Below are positions 7,639 to 16,000 of a stretch of DNA of 22,307 bases, in pieces. This DNA comes from JBEBXQ01 sp040391535 (GTDB lineage Bacteria; Bacteroidota; Bacteroidia; Cytophagales; Spirosomataceae), in the NCBI GenBank assembly GCA_040391535.1, contig JBEBXQ010000085.1:1-22307 (forward strand), given 5' to 3'. The number at the start of each line of letters is the position of its first letter. Position 1 is the stretch's first letter. The translations under genes and the position numbers were made by a program. Below the pieces are notes generated by a model. It did no database searches, was not told where the DNA came from, and was given only the letters and a program-made list of their open reading frames with translations.

Positions 7639-8079
7639 CTATTCTTCCGAAGGCGCCAGCACAATCTTCATTTCACATTTCATCAGTAGTTCGCCTGAAA
7701 TAGTAAAACAGCTGCCTTCCACCAGCGTAATAGCACCGAAGCGCTGCAAAACTTTCACAGAAGTAGTCATGATTGCTGAAGAATCAGGCACCCTGAGCAT
7801 TTCTAATTTTGATACTGCCCCAATATACCCCATTTGTGGCTCTCCGTTGTCCTTTTTTGCAAAATAACCAAAAGCTGCAGCACAGGTCTGCGCTATATTT
7901 TCGATCAGAAACGTTTCTTCAGGAATCCCGTTACGGGTCAGGTATGGTTTTGTGGCAGGATTTACTTTTGAACAAAAGTGGTCCGGATCTGTAACTTCCA
8001 GTTCATCAATCAGCAGAAACGGCGGACGGTGAGGCAGGTAATCCGCCGGATTTTTAATACTATTGATTTCTTGTTTCAT
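7639..8079 (-). CDS. ApeP/FabZ-like hotdog dehydratase component
   Basis: This is a 146-aa hotdog protein resembling FabZ at its N-terminus (YLPHRPPFLLID, about residues 14-25) and the ApeP dehydratase family of aryl polyene clusters. ENIAQT at 60-65 aligns with the catalytic-helix EAMAQ of FabZ, giving Glu60. The FabZ catalytic GHFP-x-P motif is not seen; the preceding stretch reads YLTRNGIPEETFLIE. It may therefore work together with the other dehydratase-like protein (1270-1659), whose His is present but whose acid is replaced by Gln. It could also be a specialised single enzyme. It is embedded in the operon between the acyltransferase (33-nt gap) and thioesterase (15-nt gap) genes. Confidence 0.75.
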   Translation of the reverse strand: MKQEINSIKNPADYLPHRPPFLLIDELEVTDPDHFCSKVNPATKPYLTRNGIPEETFLIENIAQTCAAAFGYFAKKDNGEPQMGYIGAVSKLEMLRVPDSSAIMTTSVKVLQRFGAITLVEGSCFTISGELLMKCEMKIVLAPSEE

Positions 8080-8112
8080 TTCTGCAATTCATTTCAAGCC
8101 GGGAGTTAATCA

Positions 8113-8991
8113 CTATTCACGTGTTTCGGAAAAGAAATTAAAATAATTAAACCATTGTTCCGGATATTCCCGGACTTTCTTTTCAAGCTCTTCAATATAC
8201 AATCGGGCCATATCTTCGGGTTTTCGTATTCCTTCAAGTGGCCGGGTTGCACTCAAATGATAACTAAATGTATCATCTTTGGCAGCAAAAACAAAAGTTA
8301 CCGGTACTTTCAACTTAGTGGCAAGCGCAAACGGGCCGTAAGGAAAACGGGCCATCCGTCCAAAAAACGGCAACTCTATAAAACGCATACCCTTCACATA
8401 GCGATCGGCATGCATGGCAATCAGCTCGTTACGGGCGATGGCCTTATTGATTTCGAAAATATGCGACAAGTCGTCTTTGATCGGAATTATATTAAACCGT
8501 GAGCCACCGGTTTCATGCTGAAGCAGTGATTTGATACCTGCCAGCTCTGCATCCAGCATAAGGATATTGATGGTGGGGGTAATCCGGCCTTTCAGCAAAT
8601 TACCTGCCGTTTCCCAGTTACCCAGGTGCGCACTCAGCAGCACCCCTCCTTTTCCCTGCTCTTTGATGTCAATAAGGTATTGCTCGTTTTCAAAAGTATG
8701 GCTGAACTGCTCCTCCTTTCCCAGCAAAAAAGCAACCCTGTCAACAAGCGTTTGTCCGAACAGAGAAAAATTTTTCCTGATAACAGGTTTAATATCCGAA
8801 AGAGTATCCTTAAAAACAGTTTGATAAAAATCGGTCAGAACCCTGCGTGAAGACGGCGAAAAAAAGTAATAATAAGTGGTTACGAGGCGAAGGACCCTGT
8901 ATACGACAGGCAGTCTCACTTTTTTGATAAGAAAAATAAAAATCCTGTAACCTAATGGGGTTCCTCTGCTTTTCCCGTCCCATTGATCCAT
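8113..8991 (-). CDS. LpxL/HtrB-like membrane acyltransferase
   Basis: This is a 292-aa member of the lysophospholipid/lipid A acyltransferase family (LABLAT). The catalytic H-x4-E motif is HLGNWE (H122, E127) after a hydrophobic strand, GGVLLS. An N-terminal hydrophobic segment (about 15-45) suggests inner-membrane association, and MHADRYVKGMRFIELPFFGR resembles the second conserved block of the family. It would transfer an acyl chain, here probably the aryl polyene or an ordinary fatty acid, from ACP to a hydroxyl group of a lipid or pigment acceptor. It lies 3 nt downstream of an ACP gene, which suggests that this ACP may be its donor. Acyltransferases of this type are standard in aryl polyene loci. 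Confidence 0.82.
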   Translation of the reverse strand: MDQWDGKSRGTPLGYRIFIFLIKKVRLPVVYRVLRLVTTYYYFFSPSSRRVLTDFYQTVFKDTLSDIKPVIRKNFSLFGQTLVDRVAFLLGKEEQFSHTFENEQYLIDIKEQGKGGVLLSAHLGNWETAGNLLKGRITPTINILMLDAELAGIKSLLQHETGGSRFNIIPIKDDLSHIFEINKAIARNELIAMHADRYVKGMRFIELPFFGRMARFPYGPFALATKLKVPVTFVFAAKDDTFSYHLSATRPLEGIRKPEDMARLYIEELEKKVREYPEQWFNYFNFFSETRE

Positions 8992-8994
8992 AGG

Positions 8995-9255
8995 TCAGGC
9001 ATTTTGCTTGGCATTCACAAAAGAATAGAAATCATTGAAGGTGTGAATTTGCTTAAAATCTTCACCGGTTACTTTAATTCTGAGATTCTCTTCTATCAGT
9101 ACTACCAGATCCACATAGTCCAGACTATCCAGATCCAACGTTTCTCTGAGGTTATTCTCCGGTTGAATAAGGTCTTTGTTTATCTCGAATTCTTCTGACA
9201 AGAAATCTCTGATAAATTCAATTGTATCGGTAAAGGCTACGTTAATCTCCATCAA
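8995..9255 (-). CDS. Acyl carrier protein, stand-alone type
   Basis: This is an 86-aa acyl carrier protein with the attachment motif LDSLDYVDL (Ser44), followed by VVLIEENL. It differs from the two cassette ACPs (DSIDxLEL), so it may serve another step, such as carrying the starter or donating to the adjacent acyltransferase. It is the first gene after a Bacteroidota-type promoter at 9294-9326 and thus probably opens a transcription unit that runs to the glycosyltransferase gene at position 39. Start choice: two adjacent Met codons exist (9255 and 9252), and either gives essentially the same protein. Confidence 0.9.
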   Translation of the reverse strand: MMEINVAFTDTIEFIRDFLSEEFEINKDLIQPENNLRETLDLDSLDYVDLVVLIEENLRIKVTGEDFKQIHTFNDFYSFVNAKQNA

Positions 9256-9293
9256 TTAATTCTCGGCTACTTAATTATTCTGTTTTAACACTG

Positions 9294-9326
9294 CAAAAGT
9301 ATACAAAATTGTATTACTTTTTTCAA
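9294..9326 (-). promoter_or_regulatory. Bacteroidota-type promoter before the ACP gene
   Basis: Read on the minus strand, the gap between the KS gene (9360-10583) and the ACP gene contains TTG (9326-9324), a 22-nt spacer and TACTTTTG (9301-9294). This is an exact fit to the TTG-N17-23-TAnnTTTG promoter form of Bacteroidota. The predicted transcript start is roughly 35 nt upstream of the ACP start codon. It would allow the thirteen genes from the ACP to the glycosyltransferase to be expressed apart from the TAL-ketoreductase-KS genes. The motif match is seen directly; the activity is inferred. Confidence 0.62.
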
Positions 9327-9359
9327 GTTTGGCATACCACTCAATAAATTTTAACCTGA

Positions 9360-10583
9360 TTATTTTACTTCCTTCCTGACAATCAATGTAGAGTTTGTGC
9401 CCCCAAAACCAAATGAATTAGATAAAAAGCAATCAATAGATGCGGTTTTAGTCTCGCCTATCACGTTGATTCTGGCAGAAGATTCATCCGGGTTTTCGAA
9501 GTTAATATTAGGTGCGATGAAATCATTCTGCATCATCAGCATCGAATAAACAATTTCACTGGCACCCGCCATCCAGCATTCGTGACCTGTCATGGATTTG
9601 GTAGAACTGACCGGTGTTTGTGCACCAAAAACTTCGTAAATCGCCTGTGCTTCCATAGTATCTCCTACCGGAGTAGAAGTCGCATGGGCATTGATATAAT
9701 CAATCTCGCTGCTGCTTATGCCCGACTGGCGAAGGGCCATATTCAGTGAACGGATCTGACCATCAATATCAGGATTGGAAATATGATCTCCGTTTGAAGA
9801 AAAACCATACCCGATCACTTCACCCAGAATCGGAGCGCCTCTTCTTTTGGCTACCTCATACGACTCAAGCACCAGCGTAGCCGCTCCGCCGCTGGGTACC
9901 AGGCCGTCACGGCCTCTATCAAATGGCCGGGAAGCTTTGGCAGGAGCAGATTCGTTCAGTGAAAAAGTACCCAGACCATCGAAACTGGCCATTCCGTAAG
10001 GATTAATTTCCTGTGCACCTCCGCAAATGACGCGCTCCTGCAGGCCCTGGCTGATCATCAGGTAACCCATTCCTATTGAATGAGAACCGGACGCGCATGC
10101 CGCACTCAAGGTGAAATTGATCCCTTTCAACCTGAATATGGTTGAAAGATTCATATTGACAGTACTGTTCATATTCTGAAAAATGGCACCGCTTCCTATC
10201 AATGTAGTGTCATTTTTTTCGCGGGTCTTGTCGATGGCTTCCATCACAGATGCAGCCGTACTGTCATTTCCGAAAATAATACCGGTTTCCGTTTTTTCCA
10301 GGAAGTCAATATCCAGACGGGCCATTTCCAGGGCATCTTTCGTAGACATGAACGCATACATGGCCGGTTGGTGCAGCCCCATGCGCTGTCTTCTGGACAA
10401 AAAGGGTTTCAGATCAGGCTCCGGAACCATGCCTGTCAGCGCAGAACGAAAACCAAAGTCCTTCCTTTCCTGGTCAAAGACGATCCCGCTTTTCCCTTTA
10501 TACAGTGCTTCCTTTACCTCTTCCAGTGAAGTCCCCAGACACGAATAAATGCCGATTCCTGTTATAACAACCCTGTTTTTCAT
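9360..10583 (-). CDS. FabB/FabF-like beta-ketoacyl-ACP synthase, third gene of TAL operon
   Basis: This is a full-length 407-aa ketosynthase. The triad is complete: C163 in SAACASGS, H300 in NAHATSTP, H334 in SMTGHECWMAGASE. The second His motif and the serine-rich FGNDSTAAS segment (about 105-112) look more like KASI (FabB) than the cassette KSs, and it has no adjacent CLF-like partner. It may correspond functionally to ApeR, the extra KS of aryl polyene clusters, acting at a particular chain stage; this is inference. It starts 5 nt after the ketoreductase gene and is probably co-transcribed with that gene and TAL. The tie to the starter-making genes makes an early condensation plausible. 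Confidence 0.87.
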   Translation of the reverse strand: MKNRVVITGIGIYSCLGTSLEEVKEALYKGKSGIVFDQERKDFGFRSALTGMVPEPDLKPFLSRRQRMGLHQPAMYAFMSTKDALEMARLDIDFLEKTETGIIFGNDSTAASVMEAIDKTREKNDTTLIGSGAIFQNMNSTVNMNLSTIFRLKGINFTLSAACASGSHSIGMGYLMISQGLQERVICGGAQEINPYGMASFDGLGTFSLNESAPAKASRPFDRGRDGLVPSGGAATLVLESYEVAKRRGAPILGEVIGYGFSSNGDHISNPDIDGQIRSLNMALRQSGISSSEIDYINAHATSTPVGDTMEAQAIYEVFGAQTPVSSTKSMTGHECWMAGASEIVYSMLMMQNDFIAPNINFENPDESSARINVIGETKTASIDCFLSNSFGFGGTNSTLIVRKEVK

Positions 10584-10588
10584 AATTG

Positions 10589-11320
10589 TCAGGAGTGAAT
10601 CCCCCCATTAATATTAATGACTTCTCCGGTGATATAGGCCGCTTTATCAGAAGCCAGAAAGCTAACAGTATGCGCTACTTCTTCCGGTTCACCGAAACGG
10701 TTGGCCGGAATCATCTGTATCAATTGAGCTTCATCAAGATCCTTGGTCATATCACTCCTGATAAATCCCGGGGCTACTGCATTTACGGTGATTTTCCGTT
10801 TGGCTACTTCATTAGCCAGCGAACGAGTAGCCGCAATGATGGCGCCTTTGGCCGCCGAATAATTCGTTTGACCTGCAACCCCTTTTAATCCTGACACGGA
10901 TACCATATTAATGATCCTGCCCTTCCGTTTTCTGAGCATCGACTGAATAACATTCTGCGTCACGTTAAACATTCCTTTCACAGAAACATTCATTACCTCA
11001 TCCCAGTCCTTTTCAGGCATCCACATCAGTAATCCGTCCCGTGTAATCCCGGCGTTATTAACCAGGACATGTATGTTTTTTTCCGGATTCTGTTCTTTCC
11101 AGTTATTCAGTACCTGATCCGTCTGCTCTTTATTACTGACATCAAACTGCAACAGTTCGGCTGTCCCCCCCTGGGAAAGGATCGTTTCCAGCGTTTCCTG
11201 AGCGGCCTGCGTATTGGCAGTATAATTAATCAGCATATGATATCCGTGATCAGCAGCCAGTTGTATTGCCACCGCCTTTCCTATCCCGCGTGATGCTCCT
11301 GTTACCAATGCACAGTTCAT
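10589..11320 (-). CDS. fabG: FabG-like 3-oxoacyl-ACP reductase
   Basis: This is a 243-aa short-chain dehydrogenase/reductase of the FabG type. It has the cofactor motif TGASRGIG (7-14), NNAG at 88-91, and the catalytic S141, Y154 and K158 in YSAAK. It would reduce 3-oxoacyl-ACP to 3-hydroxyacyl-ACP with NADPH in each elongation round, as ApeQ does in E. coli aryl polyene synthesis. It is the only ketoreductase in the window, so it probably serves all KS systems here unless the housekeeping FabG also takes part. The start overlaps the TAL stop by 4 nt, and the KS gene follows after 5 nt. Confidence 0.92.
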   Translation of the reverse strand: MNCALVTGASRGIGKAVAIQLAADHGYHMLINYTANTQAAQETLETILSQGGTAELLQFDVSNKEQTDQVLNNWKEQNPEKNIHVLVNNAGITRDGLLMWMPEKDWDEVMNVSVKGMFNVTQNVIQSMLRKRKGRIINMVSVSGLKGVAGQTNYSAAKGAIIAATRSLANEVAKRKITVNAVAPGFIRSDMTKDLDEAQLIQMIPANRFGEPEEVAHTVSFLASDKAAYITGEVININGGIHS

Positions 11321-12846
11321 ATTTCAAAATCCGTTTCCATGATTAATTCACCCAAAGCACTCAATTTATCAAAATGAGGACGATCTTCCAACACAAAAGG
11401 TACTTTCGAGCGAATCAAAGAATAGAATTTCCTGGTCTGGGAAGACAGCCGGGATTTTTCGCTTTCCGGTAACAGATCAATTGCCTGGCTTAGAGCCGCA
11501 AGATGTACTGACATTACCTGAAAAGCATTATCAATTACTTTTTTCGCGATCAGAGCACTGTTTGTTCCCATGCTTACAATATCCTGATTATCATTATTAT
11601 TCGGAATGCTGTGCACATAAACCGACGTACTTAATGACTGACTTTCCGCAGTAGTGGATGTAGCGGTAAACTGCACCCCCTGATAACCGAAATTAAGACC
11701 CAGTATACCGGCATTCAGGAACGGCGGAAATTTCTCATTCAGCTTGCTGTTCATCAGGAAATTCAGCTGACGTTCCATCAGAATGGTAAGCTTGGTAATA
11801 ACGATTTTCACTTTATCCATCTCCAGGGAAATATAATCTCCGTGGAAATTACCACCATGAAAGACATTTTCGACCTGTAAATCCACTACTGGATTATCAT
11901 TGGCCGAATTCAGTTCATTTTCCACTACCTGCGTGGCAAAATCCAGTGTTTCCAGTACAGGGCCCAGAATCTGAGGGACACAGCGTAGGGAATAATACTC
12001 CTGAATTTTCTTTTTAAATTCCCGGTCATTCATAATGGCGTTGTCTTTGAACAACTCTTCCCGCTTCTGAATGAGGCCACTGTCTTTTAGAAATTCACGC
12101 ATGGATGCAGCCACCGACTGCTGTCCTTTATGCTGCTTGACGGCATTAAGTTCTTGGGAAAATGAATCGTCAAATGAATTAACGATCTCATTAATTACCG
12201 AAGACGCCGCAATGCCCCAATGCAGTAGCCGCTTCGCATAAATAAGGTTAATGGCACCGATACCGGTCATGCACGAAGTCCCGTTGATCAATGCCAGTCC
12301 GTCCCGCAACTGTAGTTCCAGTTTCGGAATGTTCAGTTCAGCAAGCACATCAGCAGCGGGCCTTCTTTCGCCCTTATAAGTGACAAACCCCTCACCGATC
12401 AGGTTCAGCGCCAGATGGGCCAGCTGCACCAGATCGCCACTTGCACCCACACTGCCATGCTCATAAATTTCAGGAACGATATCTGCATTTAAGAAAGCAC
12501 TTAACTGATTAATGACTCCCGTGCTTACACCGGAATTTCCTTGCAGAAAAGTATTTAATCTCGCTACCATTACACTTCTGGCATACACTTCATCCAGGGG
12601 TTTCCCTAACCCTGAAGCATGACTGCGGATCAGATTATACTGAAGATTGTTCAACTCACCGTTTTCAATACGGAACTGAGCCATTGGCCCGAAACCGGTA
12701 TTGATACCGTATATAATTTTATCTTTTGAAAAATCCGTTAAGAATTGATAAGAATCTGAAAGGTATTGCAGCGTTTCCTCATCTACTTCAATGGTACTTT
12801 TATTAAAAGCATATCGCTCAATCTGAGCCAGCGAAAGTTGTTTCAT
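11317..12846 (-). CDS. Tyrosine ammonia-lyase
   Basis: This is a 509-aa aromatic amino acid ammonia-lyase (HAL/PAL/TAL family), predicted to deaminate L-tyrosine to 4-coumarate, the phenolic starter of flexirubins. The MIO prosthetic group would form from Ala135-Ser136-Gly137 in GSVGASGD. Other active-site elements are Y46 in IYGINTGFG, NGTS at 188-191, YSLRC near 285-289, NDNP at 317-320 and NNNDNQD near 416-422. The substrate-selectivity position reads NLIRSH (S75-H76), which I recall as identical in the characterised F. johnsoniae TAL, and long stretches such as LVQLAHLAL and RRPAADV are very like it. Family members with SH can also act on His, so TAL is inferred from this resemblance plus context. 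It is the first gene leftwards of the divergent control region. Confidence 0.88.
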   Translation of the reverse strand: MKQLSLAQIERYAFNKSTIEVDEETLQYLSDSYQFLTDFSKDKIIYGINTGFGPMAQFRIENGELNNLQYNLIRSHASGLGKPLDEVYARSVMVARLNTFLQGNSGVSTGVINQLSAFLNADIVPEIYEHGSVGASGDLVQLAHLALNLIGEGFVTYKGERRPAADVLAELNIPKLELQLRDGLALINGTSCMTGIGAINLIYAKRLLHWGIAASSVINEIVNSFDDSFSQELNAVKQHKGQQSVAASMREFLKDSGLIQKREELFKDNAIMNDREFKKKIQEYYSLRCVPQILGPVLETLDFATQVVENELNSANDNPVVDLQVENVFHGGNFHGDYISLEMDKVKIVITKLTILMERQLNFLMNSKLNEKFPPFLNAGILGLNFGYQGVQFTATSTTAESQSLSTSVYVHSIPNNNDNQDIVSMGTNSALIAKKVIDNAFQVMSVHLAALSQAIDLLPESEKSRLSSQTRKFYSLIRSKVPFVLEDRPHFDKLSALGELIMETDFEI

Positions 12847-12878
12847 TTGCGTAAACTAACCAGAAAAATTTGCGTAAA
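12845..12878 (-). repeat. Direct repeat at the TAL start
   Basis: ATTTGCGTAAA occurs twice on the plus strand, at 12845-12855 and 12868-12878, a 23-nt period (about two helical turns). The first copy overlaps the TAL start codon and the second lies in the upstream leader. Such spacing suits a dimeric regulator or an RNA-level control element, but no known site is recognised. I found no clean TAnnTTTG promoter for TAL in this gap. Confidence 0.4.
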
Positions 12879-12933
12879 ATAACGTCTTTTTTCCTGTATT
12901 GGCAAGCACGGGAAATTGTCCGGTAAACCATTG

Positions 12934-12967
12934 TTGTTTTAATTTGGCAAACAAGTCAGTAGCTTTG
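12934..12967 (+). promoter_or_regulatory. Bacteroidota-type promoter for the rightward operon
   Basis: The 222-nt divergent gap contains TTG (12934-12936), a 23-nt spacer and TAGCTTTG (12960-12967) on the plus strand. This fits the Bacteroidota TTG-N17-23-TAnnTTTG form, at the long end of its spacing range. Transcription would begin near 12974, leaving about 95 nt of untranslated leader before the fusion gene at 13069. The sequence match is direct; the function is inferred. Confidence 0.55.
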
Positions 12968-13068
12968 CAGCATTTTGCAGAGAACATATAACAGATACTT
13001 CCACTTCTGAAGCTGTGGAAGACGGTTCACCGGTAGTGGCCCGAATAATAAATAAATACTGATCTTTA

Positions 13069-16000
13069 ATGTCCAGAGGCCTTATTTTAAAACTGATTTC
13101 ATTATTCGTCAGAAAAAAAACAGTCTTTTTTTTAAGTTTGGCAGTACTGGCGGGTATACTCCTCACGGGTGTTGCAAGACTGAATATTACCGAAAGCATT
13201 CTGTCAGCCCTTCCTGACAGCGAAGACTTTAAAGAACTTTCCACCCTAATGGAAAGCAAAAAACTATCCAATCAGGTTTTCATATCGCTGCAATTTGATG
13301 AAGCACCTTCAACTGAAGATCTCCAGCCGGTTATTGCTGATTTCGCAGACTCCCTGAAAACTGCAACAGCCGGAAACCTTACAGAAGTTATATTCAGACG
13401 GGAAAACGCTCAGGAAAATATATACCAGTACCTATATCAGAAATTCCCGCTTCTGATTGACTCTTCTTATTACCGCTATATTGAAGGAAAAACTGAACCC
13501 GACAGCATTGCTGCATCGGTCAGTCGTGTAAAAAAGCAATTGCTGGTACCGGGGGCAACCTTTTTACAGGATTATCTGCTGAATGACCCGCTCTTTCTAA
13601 GCAGTCGTTTTTTTCAGGAAACCGGGGCACAGCAGGGACAGGGGAAATTCAGGATGGAGGACGGGATGCTGTTATCGGAAGACGGCAGAACGGTTCTCAT
13701 TACTGCCTATCCGTCCTTCGAAAGTGGCGATTCCGGAAAAAGCGGTGAATTGTATGAACATCTGGAAGAATTCAGGCAACAATGGGAAAGCAATCATCCC
13801 GGTATAAAGTTAATCTATTTCGGTAATTTCGAAATTGCCGCCCGGAATGCAGCGCAGGTCAAGAAGGACACGACCTTTACGATGGTCATTGCACTGGTTA
13901 TCATCATCTGCATTCTGATTATGTATTACCGCAAATGGCTTATTCCGGTCTTTGTATTACTCCCCACGCTATTCGGTGCCTTATTTGCATTGGGAATCAT
14001 CGGATGGATAAAGGAATCCGTTTCGGGTATTTCACTGGCCACAGGTGCTGTTCTGATGGGAATAACGCTTGATTATGCGTTACATTTCTTTACACATCTT
14101 AAACATACCCGCTCTGTCCGTGAAACCATCAGTGAGATCACCGCACCTATGCTTACCGGCAGTTTTACGACCATTGCTGCTTTTATTGCCTTGCTGTTTG
14201 CCAATTCTCCGGTTTTAAGAGATTTCGGCCTGGTAGCATGTCTGGCACTGATGGGTGCAGGAATCTTTACCATCCTGATTTTACCGTCCTTACTGGAAAT
14301 ATTTCATTTTGATTTTGAAAAAAGCCTGAAAAAAGAGCGGACATTCATTCTGTTTGCATCGCTGGATAAAACCGTCGGCAAACTGCGGTTCCCGCTTACT
14401 TTCCTGCTGTTTCTGCTTACAACCTTCTTTTTGTATCATTCAGACCGCGTCAGATTTGAAGACAATCTGAACAACCTGAGCTTATACACGAGTGACCTGG
14501 CAGAGAAAGAGCAGTCTCTTACGCACCTGGACCCTGTAAATGAAAAGAAAATTTACCTGTTTGCTTCAGGAAGTTCCATGAATCAGGCTATGGAGCGTAA
14601 TTTCCGGGCCTATGAAAAACTGAAAGAAGACTTTCACCAGCGAAAAGTAAGTCAGTTTGTTTCTGCTGCACCTTATCTGATTCCGCTATCTGTATCACAA
14701 CAGAAATACGAAACATGGCATCAGTTCTGGAATGAGGATAACCGAAAAGAAAAAACGTTCAAATACATCAATGAACAATCTGATATACAAGGATTTGAAC
14801 CCGATACATTCAACCAGTTTGAACAATTAATCACTGAACCGGAAACATTTGATGATCAGGATCTGGCCACGCTGCTGCAGGCATCAGGTATGGAAAACCT
14901 GATTGATACCAGCTTTCAGAAATATACACTCATTACTCCGATTACCGTTCCCAATCAATATCTGAAGGAAGTAAAACAGTATTATTCTGCAATTGAAGGT
15001 ATCAAAGTGTTTGACCGGGGTGCTATTGCCAGTGCTATGATCAGCAATGTAAAGGAGGATTTCAATTATCTGCTTTCCATTACTGCAGGGCTTGTCTTTA
15101 TATCACTACTGATCGTTTACGGGCGTATTGAACTTACCCTGCTTTCCTTTATGCCGATGGCACTGAGCTGGATATGGATTCTGGGTATTTCCGGACTGCT
15201 GGATATTCGTTTCAATTTTGTAAATGTGGTTGTTTCAACTTTTATTTTTGGCTTAGGAGACGACTACAGTATTTTTACCACCGATGGTTTACTGAACCGA
15301 TACAAATACGGCAAAAACAGCCTTGCTTCCTATACTTCAGCCATTATCCTATCTGCCTTAACCACTATCATTGGCACGGGAGCTCTCATTTTTGCTGTCC
15401 ATCCGGCCATTCATTCCATATCTGCATTAAGTGTGCTGGGCATCTCATGTATTGTTCTTTTTTCCATCATATTCCAGCCGCTTTTCTTCAGGTTGTTTGT
15501 ACAGGACCGGGTAGACAGAGGTGTGGCGCCCTTTACGTTCACTACTTTTCTGTTAAGCATTCTGTCCTTTTTTTTATATGGATTTACGAGCATTCTCACT
15601 ACGCTGTCCTTGCCGTTTATTATGCTGCTTCCTGTATCCCGTAAGAAAAAGCGGAATCTGGTCAACCAGCTGTTATCCTTTTTTGCAAGGCTGATTATTT
15701 ACTCAGGTGTACACGTCAGGAAACGATATGACGGTCTCGAAAATCTTGACACTTCCAGGCCCGCGCTTTATATCGCCAATCACAGCTCTTCGCTGGATAA
15801 CCTGCTGGTGATCATGAAACATCCCAAGCTGGTCATGATGGTAAAAGGCTGGGTTTACAATTCGCCGTTCTTCGGTCTGGCCGTCCGGTATGCGGGGTAT
15901 CTGCATACAGGAGACGATCCCGAAAAAAATATTGAAAAAATAAGGCAGCTTGCCAGTGACGGTTATTCTGTACTGATCTTTCCGGAAGGTACCCGATCTC

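Noticed and set aside
12939..13271. A 110-codon minus-strand reading frame across the divergent gap and the start of the fusion gene.
   Set aside because: It overlaps the first TM segment of the MMPL gene antisense, its protein shows no recognisable family, and it would erase the promoter region.
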